DNA of 64,000 bases from assembly GCA_943737045.1 (NCBI GenBank), contig CALSFV010000211.1, positions 868,001-932,000 on the forward strand, in the 5' to 3' direction. The stretch comes from Parapristionchus giblindavisi. Taxonomy: Eukaryota; Nematoda; Chromadorea; Rhabditida; Diplogasteridae. Position 1 is the first letter of the stretch. Every line of letters begins with the position of its first letter. The notes below the pieces were generated by a model. That model saw only the letters and a list, made by a program, of their open reading frames with translations. It searched no databases and was not told where the DNA came from. This document shows, piece after piece, positions 39,593 through 49,202 of this stretch. A program made the position numbers and the translations under genes.

Positions 39593-42406
39593 TCGACCAC
39601 GGAATCACTCAGAAGCAAGGGGCTAGCCCAGATTCGACCAGGGAATCACTCAGAAGCAAGGGGCTAGCCCAGATTCGACCAGGGAATCACTCAGAAGCAA
39701 GGGGCTAGCCCAGATTCGACCAGGGAATCACTCAGAAGCAAAGGGCTAGCCCAGATTCGACCAGGGAATCACTCAGAAGCAAGGGGCTAGCCCAGATTCG
39801 ACCAGGGAATCACTCAGAAGCAAAGGGCTAGCCCAGATTCGACCAGGGAATCACTCAGAAGCAAAGGGCTAGCCGAGATTCGACCAGGGAATCACTCAGA
39901 AGCAAAGGGCTAGCCCAGATTCGACCAGGGTATCACTCAGAAGCAAGGGGCTAGCCCAGATTCGACCAGGGTATCACTCAGAAGCAAGGGGTTAGCCCAG
40001 ATTCGACCAGGGAATCACTCAGAAGCAAGGGGCTAGCCCAGATTCGACCAGTGAATCACTCAGAAGCAAGGGGCTAGCCCAGATTCGACCAGTGAATCAC
40101 TCAGAAGCAAGGGGCTAGCCCAGATTCGACCAGGGAATCACTAAGAAGCAAGGGGCTAGCCCAGATTCGACCAGGAAATCACTCAGAAGCAAGGGGCTAG
40201 CCCAGATTCGACCAGGGTATCACTCAGAAGCAAGGGGCTAGCCCAGATTCGACCAGGGAATCATTCAGAAGCAAGGGGCCAGCCCAGATTCGACCAGGGA
40301 ATCACTCAGAAGCAAGGGGCTAGCCCAGATTCGACCAGGGAATCACTCAGAAGCAACGGGCTAGCCCAGATTCGACCAGGGAATCACTCAGAAGCAAGGG
40401 GCTAGCCCAGATTCGACCACGGAATCACTCAGAAGCAAGGGGTTAGCCCAGATTCGACCAGGGAATCACTCAGAAGCAAAGGGCTAGCCCAGATTCGACC
40501 AGGGAATCACTCAGAAGCAAGGGGCTAGCCCAGATTCGACCAGGGAATCACTCAGAAGCAAGGGGCTAGCCCAGATTCGACCAGGGAATCACTCAGAAGC
40601 AAGGGGCTAGCCCAGATTCGACCAGGGAATCACTCAGAAGCAAGGGGCTAGCCCAGATTCGACCAGGGAATCACTCAGAAGCAAGGGGCTAGTCCAGATT
40701 CGACCAGGGAATCACTCAGAAGCAAGGGGCTAGCCCAGATTCGACCACGGAATCACTCAGAAGCAAGGGGCTAGCCCAGATTCGACCAGGGAATCACTCA
40801 GAAGCAAAGGGCTAGCCCAGATTCGACCAGGGAATCACTCAGAAGCAAGGGGCTAGCCCAGATTCGACCAGGGAATCACTCAGAAGCAAAGGGCTAGCCC
40901 AGATTCGACCAGTGACTCAGAAGCAAGCAAGGGGCTAGCCCAGATTCGACCACGGAATCACTCAGAAGCAAGGGGCTAGCCCAGATTCGACCAGGGAATC
41001 ACTCAGAAGCAAGGGGCTAGCCCAGATTCGACCAGGGAATCACTCAGAAGCAAGGGGCTAGTCCAGATTCGACCAGGGAATCACTCAGAAGCAAGGGGCT
41101 AGCCCAGATTCGACCAGGGAATCACTCAGAAGCAAGGGGCTAGCCCAGATTCGACCAGGGAATCACTCAGAAGCAAGGGGCTAGCCCAGATTCGACCAGG
41201 GAATCACTCAGAAGCAAAGGGCTAGCCCAGATTCGACCAGGGAATCACTCAGAAGCAAGGGGCTAGCCCAGATTCGACCAGGGAATCACTCAGAAGCAAA
41301 GGGCTAGCCCAGATTCGACCAGGGAATCACTCAGAAGCAAAGGGCTAGCCGAGATTCGACCAGGGAATCACTCAGAAGCAAAGGGCTAGCCCAGATTCGA
41401 CCAGGGTATCACTCAGAAGCAAGGGGCTAGCCCAGATTCGACCAGGGTATCACTCAGAAGCAAGGGGTTAGCCCAGATTCGACCAGGGAATCACTCAGAA
41501 GCAAGGGGCTAGCCCAGATTCGACCAGTGAATCACTCAGAAGCAAGGGGCTAGCCCAGATTCGACCAGTGAATCACTCAGAAGCAAGGGGCTAGCCCAGA
41601 TTCGACCAGGGAATCACTAAGAAGCAAGGGGCTAGCCCAGATTCGACCAGGAAATAACTCAGAAGCAAGGGGCTAGCCCAGATTCGACCAGGGTATCACT
41701 CAGAAGCAAGGGGCTAGCCCAGATTCGACCAGGGAATCATTCAGAAGCAAGGGGCCAGCCCAGATTCGACCAGGGAATCACTCAGAAGCAAGGGGCTAGC
41801 CCAGATTCGACCAGGGAATCACTCAGAAGCAAAGGGCTAGCCCAGATTCGACCAGGGAATCACTCAGAAGCAAAGGGCTAGCCGAGATTCGACCAGGGAA
41901 TCACTCAGAAGCAAAGGGCTAGCCCAGATTCGACCAGGGTATCACTCAGAAGCAAGGGGCTAGCCCAGATTCGACCAGGGTATCACTCAGAAGCAAGGGG
42001 TTAGCCCAGATTCGACCAGGGAATCACTCAGAAGCAAGGGGCTAGCCCAGATTCGACCAGTGAATCACTCAGAAGCAAGGGGCTAGCCCAGATTCGACCA
42101 GTGAATCACTCAGAAGCAAGGGGCTAGCCCAGATTCGACCAGGGAATCACTAAGAAGCAAGGGGCTAGCCCAGATTCGACCAGGAAATAACTCAGAAGCA
42201 AGGGGCTAGCCCAGATTCGACCAGGGTATCACTCAGAAGCAAGGGGCTAGCCCAGATTCGACCAGGGAATCATTCAGAAGCAAGGGGCCAGCCCAGATTC
42301 GACCAGGGAATCACTCAGAAGCAAGGGGCTAGCCCAGATTCGACCAGGGAATCACTCAGAAGCAACGGGCTAGCCCAGATTCGACCAGGGAATCACTCAG
42401 AAGCAA

Positions 42407-42466
42407 GGGGCTAGCCCAGATTCGACCACGGAATCACTCAGAAGCAAGGGGTTAGCCCAGATTCGA
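42407..42466 (+). repeat. 60-bp direct duplication, left copy
   Basis: These 60 bases end at the left edge of the GGAGT block. They are identical to 43,102-43,161 on the right, including two diagnostic variants in the same order (caCggaat, then ggTtag). In the homologous uninterrupted locus the sequence exists once (40,398-40,457), and it is likewise single at 51,024-51,083 and 53,566-53,625. The duplication therefore belongs to the insertion event and is not just the ordinary tandem period, which is 41 bp and would put the variants out of phase. Confidence 0.85.
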
Positions 42467-42605
42467 GTGGAGTGGAGTGGAGTGGAGTGGAGTGGAGTGG
42501 AGTGGAGTGGAGTGGAGTGGAGTGGAGTGGAGTGGAGTGGAGTGGAGTGGAGTGGAGTGGAGGAGTGGAGTGGAGTGGAGTGGAGTGGAGTGGAGTGGAG
42601 TGGAG

Positions 42606-42620
42606 TTTTCTTACAGTAAG
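42606..42620 (+). other. 15-bp interruption motif, copy 1
   Basis: TTTTCTTACAGTAAG interrupts the pentamer run. It contains an odd palindrome, CTTAC-A-GTAAG. It also resembles overlapping splice signals: pyrimidine tract plus CAG, and GTAAGT with the next base. Whether this is more than chance cannot be told from the sequence. Confidence 0.9.
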
Positions 42621-42645
42621 TGGAGTGGAGTGGAGTGGAGTGGAG

Positions 42646-42660
42646 TTTTCTTACAGTAAG
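42646..42660 (+). other. 15-bp interruption motif, copy 2
   Basis: Identical to copy 1 and 40 bp downstream of it, with exactly five pentamers (25 bp) between the two. Confidence 0.9.
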
Positions 42661-42793
42661 TGGAGTGGAGTGGAGTGGAGTGGAGTGGAGTGGAGTGGAG
42701 TGGAGTGGAGTGGAGTGGAGTGGAGTGGAGTGGAGTGGAGTGGAGTGGAGTGGAGTGGAGTGGAGTGGAGTGGAGTGGAGTGGTGGAGTGGAG

Positions 42794-42808
42794 TTTTCTT
42801 ACAGTAAG
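42794..42808 (+). other. 15-bp interruption motif, copy 3
   Basis: Identical to copies 1 and 2. The start-to-start distance from copy 2 is 148 bp, two short of a multiple of five because of a slipped unit near 42,781. Confidence 0.9.
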
Positions 42809-42908
42809 TGGAGTGGAGTGGAGTGGAGTGGAGTGGAGTGGAGTGGAGTGGAGTGGAGTGGAGTGGAGTGGAGTGGAGTGGAGTGGAGTGGAGTGGAGTG
42901 GAGTGGAG

Positions 42909-42923
42909 TTTTCTTACAGTAAG
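42909..42923 (+). other. 15-bp interruption motif, copy 4
   Basis: Identical to the other three and 115 bp (23 pentamers) after copy 3. From here to 43,101 the pentamer run is uninterrupted. Confidence 0.9.
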
Positions 42924-43101
42924 TGGAGTGGAGTGGAGTGGAGTGGAGTGGAGTGGAGTGGAGTGGAGTGGAGTGGAGTGGAGTGGAGTGGAGTGGAGTG
43001 GAGTGGAGTGGAGTGGAGTGGAGTGGAGTGGAGTGGAGTGGAGTGGAGTGGAGTGGAGTGGAGTGGAGTGGAGTGGAGTGGAGTGGAGTGGAGTGGAGTG
43101 G

Positions 43102-43161
43102 GGGGCTAGCCCAGATTCGACCACGGAATCACTCAGAAGCAAGGGGTTAGCCCAGATTCGA
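43102..43161 (+). repeat. 60-bp direct duplication, right copy
   Basis: This is an exact copy of 42,407-42,466, starting at the right edge of the GGAGT block. Beyond it the array continues in the order expected from the empty-site copy: gcaaAggg, four plain monomers, tagTcc, then caCgg. That matches 40,478-40,745 monomer by monomer. Confidence 0.85.
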
Positions 43162-44564
43162 CCAGGGAATCACTCAGAAGCAAAGGGCTAGCCCAGATTC
43201 GACCAGGGAATCACTCAGAAGCAAGGGGCTAGCCCAGATTCGACCAGGGAATCACTCAGAAGCAAGGGGCTAGCCCAGATTCGACCAGGGAATCACTCAG
43301 AAGCAAGGGGCTAGCCCAGATTCGACCAGGGAATCACTCAGAAGCAAGGGGCTAGCCCAGATTCGACCAGGGAATCACTCAGAAGCAAGGGGCTAGTCCA
43401 GATTCGACCAGGGAATCACTCAGAAGCAAGGGGCTAGCCCAGATTCGACCACGGAATCACTCAGAAGCAAGGGGCTAGCCCAGATTCGACCAGGGAATCA
43501 CTCAGAAGCAAAGGGCTAGCCCAGATTCGAAGAGGGAATCACTCAGAAGCAAGGGGCTAGCCCAGATTCGACCAGGGAATCACTCAGAAGCAAAGGGCTA
43601 GCCCAGATTCGACCAGTGACTCAGAAGCAAGCAAGGGGCTAGCCCAGATTCGACCACGGAATCACTCAGAAGCAAGGGGCTAGCCCAGATTCGACCAGGG
43701 AATCACTCAGAAGCAAGGGGCTAGCCCAGATTCGACCAGGGAATCACTCAGAAGCAAGGGGCTAGTCCAGATTCGACCAGGGAATCACTCAGAAGCAAGG
43801 GGTTAGCCCAGATTCGACCAGGGAATCACTCAGAAGCAAGGGGCTAGCCCAGATTCGACCAGGGAATCACTCAGAAGCAAGGGGCTAGCCCAGATTCGAC
43901 CAGGGAATCACTCAGAAGCAAGGGGCTAGCCCAGATTCGACCAGGGAATCACTCAGAAGCAAGGGGCTAGTCCAGATTCGACCAGGGAATCACTCAGAAG
44001 CAAGGGGCTAGCCCAGATTCGACCACGGAATCACTCAGAAGCAAGGGGCTAGCCCAGATTCGACCAGGGAATCACTCAGAAGCAAAGGGCTAGCCCAGAT
44101 TCGACCAGGGGATCACTCAGAAGCAAGGGGCTAGCCCAGATTCGACCACGGAATCACTCAGAAGCAAGGGGCTAGCCCAGATTCGACCAGGGAATCACTC
44201 AGAAGCAAGGAGCTAGCCCAGATTCGACCAGGGAATCACTCAGAAGCAAGGGGCTAGTCCAGATTCGACCAGGGAATCACTCAGAAGCAAGGGGTTAGCC
44301 CAGATTCGACCAGGGAATCACTCAGAAGCAAAGGGCTAGCCCAGATTCGACCAGGGGATCACTCAGAAGCAAGGGGCTAGCCCAGATTCGACCACGGAAT
44401 CACTCAGAAGCAAGGGGCTAGCCCAGATTCGACCAGGGAATCACTCAGAAGCAAGGGGCTAGCCCAGATTCGACCAGGGAATCACTCAGAAGCAAGGGGT
44501 TAGCCCAGATTCGACCAGTGAATCACTCAGAAGCAAGGGGCTAGCCCAGATTCGACCAGGGAAT

Positions 44565-47500
44565 CACTCAGAAGCAAGAGGGGCTAGCCCAGATTCGACC
44601 AGGGAATCACTCAGAAGCAAAGGGGCTAGCCCAGATTCGACCAGGGAATCACTCAGAAGCAAAGGGCTAGCCCAGATTCGACCAGGGAATCACTCAGAAG
44701 CAAGGGGCTAGCCCAGATTCGACCACGGAATCACTCAGAAGCAAGGGGCTAGCCCAGATTCGACCAGGGAATCACTCAGAAGCAAAGGGCTAGCCCAGAT
44801 TCGACCAGGGTATCACTCAGAAGCAAGGGGCTAGCCCAGATTCGACCAGGGTATCACTCAGAAGCAAGGGGCTAGCCCAGATTCGACCACGGAATCACTC
44901 AGAAGCAAAGGGCTAGCCCAGATTCGACCAGGGAATCACTCAGAAGCAAGGGGCTAGCCCAGATTCGACCACGGAATCACTCAGAAGCAAGGGGCTAGCC
45001 CAGATTCGACCAGGGAATCACTCAGAAGCAAGGGGCTAGCCCAGATTCGACCAGGGAATCACTCAGAAGCAAAGGGCTAGCCCAGATTCGACCAGGGAAT
45101 CACTCAGAAGCAAGGGGCTAGCCCAGATTCGACCAGGGAATCACTCAGAAGCAAAGGGCTAGCCCAGATTCGACCAGGGAATCACTCAGAAGCAAAGGGC
45201 TAGCCGAGATTCGACCAGGGAATCACTCAGAAGCAAAGGGCTAGCCCAGATTCGACCAGGGTATCACTCAGAAGCAAGGGGCTAGCCCAGATTCGACCAG
45301 GGTATCACTCAGAAGCAAGGGGTTAGCCCAGATTCGACCGGGGAATCACTCAGAAGCAAGGGGCTAGCCCAGATTCGACCAGTGAATCACTCAGAAGCAA
45401 GGGGCTAGCCCAGATTCGACCAGTGAATCACTCAGAAGCAAGGGGCTAGCCCAGATTCGACCAGGGAATCACTAAGAAGCAAGGGGCTAGCCCAGATTCG
45501 ACCAGGAAATCACTCAGAAGCAAGGGGGCTAGCCCAGATTCGACCAGGGTATCACTCAGAAGCAAGGGGCTAGCCCAGATTCGACCAGGGAATCACTCAG
45601 AAGCAAGGGGCTAGCCCAGATTCGACCAGGGTATCACTCAGAAGCAAGGGGCTAGCCCAGATTCGACCAGGGTATCACTCAGAAGCAAGGGGCTAGCCCA
45701 GATTCCGACCACGGAATCACTCAGAAGCAAAGGGCTAGCCCAGATTCGACCAGGGAATCACTCAGAAGCAAGGGGCTAGCCCAGATTCGACCACGGAATC
45801 ACTCAGAAGCAAGGGGCTAGCCCAGATTCGACCAGGGAATCACTCAGAAGCAAGGGGCTAGCCCAGATTCGACCAGGAATCACTCAGAAGCAAAGGGCTA
45901 GCCCAGATTCGACCAGGGAATCACTCAGAAGCAAGGGGCTAGCCCAGATTCGACCAGGGAATCACTCAGAAGCAAAGGGCTAGCCCAGATTCGACCAGGG
46001 AATCACTCAGAAGCAAAGGGCTAGCCGAGATTCGACCAGGGAATCACTCAGAAGCAAAGGGCTAGCCCAGATTCGACCAGGGTATCACTCAGAAGCAAGG
46101 GGCTAGCCCAGATTCGACCAGGGTATCACTCAGAAGCAAGGGGTTAGCCCAGATTCGACCGGGGAATCACTCAGAAGCAAGGGGCTAGCCCAGATTCGAC
46201 CAGTGAATCACTCAGAAGCAAGGGGCTAGCCCAGATTCGACCAGTGAATCACTCAGAAGCAAGGGGCTAGCCCAGATTCGACCAGGGAATCACTAAGAAG
46301 CAAGGGGGCTAGCCCAGATTCGACCAGAAATCACTCAGAAGCAAGGGGCTAGCCCAGATTCGACCAGGGTATCACTCAGAAGCAAGGGGCTAGCCCAGAT
46401 TCGACCAGGGAATCACTCAGAAGCAAGGGGCCAGCCCAGATTCGACCAGGGAATCACTCAGAAGCAAGGGGCTAGCCCAGATTCGACCAGGGAATCACTC
46501 AGAAGCAAAGGGCTAGCCCAGATTCGACCAGGGAATCACTCAGAAGCAAAGGGCTAGCCCAGATGATTCGACCAGGGAATCACTCAGAAGCAAGGGGCTA
46601 GCCCAGATTCGACCAGGGAATCACTCAGAAGCAAAGGGCTAGCCCAGATTCGACCAGGGAATCACTCAGAAGCAAGGGGCTAGCCCAGATTCGACCAGGG
46701 TATCACTCAGAAGCAAGGGGCTAGCCCAGATTCGACCAGGGTATCACTCAGAAGCAAGGGGCTAGCCCAGATTCGACCACGGAATCACTCAGAAGCAAAG
46801 GGCTAGCCCAGATTCGACCAGGGAAATCACTCAGAAGCAAGGGGCTAGCCCAGATTCGACCACGGAATCACTCAGAAGCAAGGGGCTAGCCCAGATTCGA
46901 CCAGGGAATCACTCAGAAGCAAGGGGCTAGCCCAGATTCGACCAGGGAATCACTCAGAAGCAAGGGGCTAGCCCAGATTCGACCAGGGAATCACTCAGAA
47001 GCAAGGGGCTTGCCCAGATTCGACCAGGGAATCACTCAGAAGCAAAGGGCTAGCCCAGATTCGACCAGGGAATCACTCAGAAGCAAGGGGCCAGCCCAGA
47101 TTCGACCAGGGAATCACTCAGAAGCAAGGGGCTAGCCCAGATTCGACCAGGGAATCACTCAGAAGCAAAGGGGCTAGCCCAGATTCGACCAGGGAATCAC
47201 TCAGAAGCAAAGGGCTAGCCCAGATTCGACCAGGGAATCACTCAGAAGCAAGGGGCTAGCCCAGATTCGACCACGGAATCACTCAGAAGCAAGGGGCTAG
47301 CCCAGATTCGACCATGGAATCACTAAGAAGCAAGGGGCTAGCCCAGATTCGACCAGGAAATCACTCAGAAGCAAGGGGCTAGCCCAGATTCGACCACGGA
47401 ATCACTCAGAAGCAAGGGGTAAGCCCAGATTCGACCAGGGAATCACTCAGAAGCAAAGGGCTAGCCCAGATTCGACCAGGGAATCACTCAGAAGCAAGGG

Positions 47501-48451
47501 AGCTAGCCCAGATTCGACCAGGGAATCACTCAGAAGCAAGTGGCTAGCCCAGATTCGACCAGGGAATCACTCAGAAAGCAAGGGGCTAGCCCAGATTCGA
47601 CCAGGGACTCACTCAGAAGCAAGGGCTAGCCCAGATTCGACCAGGGAATCACTCAGAAGCAAGGGGCTAGTCCAGATTCGACCAGGGAATCACTCAGAAG
47701 CAAGGGGCTAGCCCAGATTCGACCACGGAATCACTCAGAAGCAAGGGGCTAGCCCAGATTCGACCAGGGAATCACTCAGAAGCAAAGGGCTAGCCCAGAT
47801 TCGACCAGGGAATCACTCAGAAGCAAGGGGCTAGCCCAGATTCGACCAGGGAATCACTCAGAAGCAAAGGGCTAGCCCAGATTCGACCAGTGACTCAGAA
47901 GCAAGCAAGGGGCTAGCCCAGATTCGACCACGGAATCACTCAGAAGCAAGGGGCTAGCCCAGATTCGACCAGGGAATCACTCAGAAGCAAGGGGCTAGCC
48001 CAGATTCGACCAGGGAATCACTCAGAAGCAAGGGGCTAGTCCAGATTCGACCAGGGAATCACTCAGAAGCAAGGGGTTAGCCCAGATTCGACCAGGGAAT
48101 CACTCAGAAGCAAGGGGCTAGCCCAGATTCGACCACGGAATCACTCAGAAGCAAGGGGCTAGCCCAGATTCGACCATGGAATCACTCAGAAGCAAAGGGC
48201 TAGCCCAGATTCGACCAGGGAATCACTCAGAAGCAAGGGGCTAGCCCAGATTCGACCACGGAATCACTCAGAAGCAAGGGGTTAGCCCAGATTCGACCAG
48301 GGAATCACTCAGAAGCAAGGGGCTTGCCCAGATTCGACCAGGGAATCACTCAGAAGCAAAGGGCTAGCCCAGATTCGACCAGGGAATCACTCAGAAGCAA
48401 GGGGCCAGCCCAGATTCGACCAGGGAATCACTCAGAAGCAAGGGGCTAGCC
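44565..48451 (+). repeat. Array segment with a cluster of 14 small indels
   Basis: Indels against the 41-bp register lie at about 44,578 (+2), 44,620 (+1), 45,527 (+1), 45,705 (+1), 45,877 (-1), 46,307 (+1), 46,327 (-1), 46,562 (+3), 46,824 (+1), 47,168 (+1), 47,501 (+1), 47,575 (+1), 47,623 (-1) and 48,451 (-1). Their sum, +9, equals the observed register shift between 43,130 and 48,469. Most lengthen or shorten short G, A or C runs. Homologous blocks at about 55.0-57 kb and 61.7-64 kb have the same variant order without these indels. Confidence 0.88.
45340..46161 (+). repeat. 20-monomer duplication inside the indel cluster
   Basis: The ccGggg variant occurs at 45,340 and 46,161, 821 bp apart. 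That is 20 x 41 plus 1, and the extra base is explained by the indels between (+1, +1, -1). The tagccGag monomers just upstream of each copy (45,205 and 46,025) support the pairing. Confidence 0.75.
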
Positions 48452-49202
48452 AGATTCGACCAGGGAATCACTCAGAAGCAAAGGGCTAGCCCAGATTCGA
48501 CCAGGGAATCACTCAGAAGCAAAGGGCTAGCCCAGATTCGAAAAGGGAATCACTCAGAAGCAAGGGGCTAGCCCAGATTCGACCACGGAATCACTCAGAA
48601 GCAAGGGGCTAGCCCAGATTCGACCATGGAATCACTCAGAAGCAAAGGGCTAGCCCAGATTCGACCAGGGAATCACTCAGAAGCAAGGGGCTAGCCCAGA
48701 TTCGACCACGGAATCACTCAGAAGCAAGGGGTTAGCCCAGATTCGACCAGGGAATCACTCAGAAGCAAAGGGCTAGCCCAGATTCGACCAGGGAATCACT
48801 CAGAAGCAAGGGGCTAGCCCAGATTCGACCAGGGAATCACTCAGAAGCAAGTGGCTAGCCCAGATTCGACCAGGGAATCACTCAGAAGCAAGGGGCTAGC
48901 CCAGATTCGACCAGGGACTCACTCAGAAGCAAGGGGCTAGCCCAGATTCGACCAGGGAATCACTCAGAAGCAAGGGGCTAGTCCAGATTCGACCAGGGAA
49001 TCACTCAGAAGCAAGGGGCTAGCCCAGATTCGACCACGGAATCACTCAGAAGCAAGGGGCTAGCCCAGATTCGACCAGGGAATCACTCAGAAGCAAAGGG
49101 CTAGCCCAGATTCGACCAGGGAATCACTCAGAAGCAAGGGGCTAGCCCAGATTCGACCAGGGAATCACTCAGAAGCAAAGGGCTAGCCCAGATTCGACCA
49201 GT

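Larger units (their letters stand above)
1..42466 (+). repeat. 41-bp tandem satellite array, left arm
   Basis: This is a head-to-tail array of a 41-bp monomer; bases 1-41 serve as the type copy. Copies differ by a few substitutions each. Monomer starts fall exactly on 1 + 41n from base 1 to 39,279, giving 958 monomers with no net length change. One 40-bp monomer (39,279-39,318) lacks one base near 39,296, and the next 76 monomers are again in perfect register up to 42,434. The last copy is cut at monomer position 32 by the insert at 42,467. The monomer is about 56% GC with one CpG. There are no genes in this arm: CTAG in the monomer gives TAG stops on both strands, and a 41-bp period cycles through all three frames. 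I do not recognise the family. Its position (centromere, knob or subtelomere) cannot be told from this window. Confidence 0.98.
42467..43101 (+). repeat. (GGAGT)n simple-repeat block inserted in the satellite
   Basis: This is 635 bp of nearly pure pentamer repeat, written GGAGT on the + strand and ACTCC on the other. Four copies of a 15-bp motif interrupt it, and two 3-bp slips occur at about 42,560 and 42,781. The + strand is strongly purine-rich, with GG in every unit. Both edges are abrupt: the left joins after monomer position 32 (ttcga), the right joins at monomer position 14 (ggggc). It is the only stretch in the window unrelated to the 41-bp monomer. Its open frames only reflect the repeat: the pentamer gives the peptide period EWSGV on + and HSTPL on -, so I call no gene. 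It could be a fragment of another satellite moved here, or a local expansion during break repair. Confidence 0.95.
40357..43618 (+). repeat. Block duplication of 49 monomers, one copy carrying the GGAGT insert
   Basis: The gcaaCggg monomer occurs at 40,357 and 42,366, a displacement of 2,009 bp (49 x 41). Past the insert, the rearranged gtgActcag monomer at 40,914 is matched at 43,618, a displacement of 2,704 bp. The difference is exactly 695 bp, which is the 635-bp insert plus 60 bp of duplicated flank. The 40.3-40.9 kb copy is therefore an uninterrupted reference for the insertion site. A 13-monomer duplication (tagccGag at 41,348/41,881) lies between. Confidence 0.87.

Noticed and set aside
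42467..43101. Origin of the GGAGT block by expansion of a GAGTG word in the monomer
   Set aside because: GAGTG occurs in the monomer only on the opposite strand (as CACTC), not at the insertion point, and does not explain the 15-bp motif or the 60-bp duplication.
42407..43161. Insert as a conventional transposable element
   Set aside because: There are no terminal inverted or long terminal repeats, no coding remnants, and a 60-bp flanking duplication far outside known target-site sizes. The content is simple repeat.
42472..43191. Several overlapping open frames on both strands (peptides of repeating EWSGV on + and HSTPL on -, up to about 160 residues)
   Set aside because: They arise because a 5-bp repeat without stop codons stays open in every frame. 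They have no independent start context, domain or codon signal, and they end as soon as the 41-bp array resumes.
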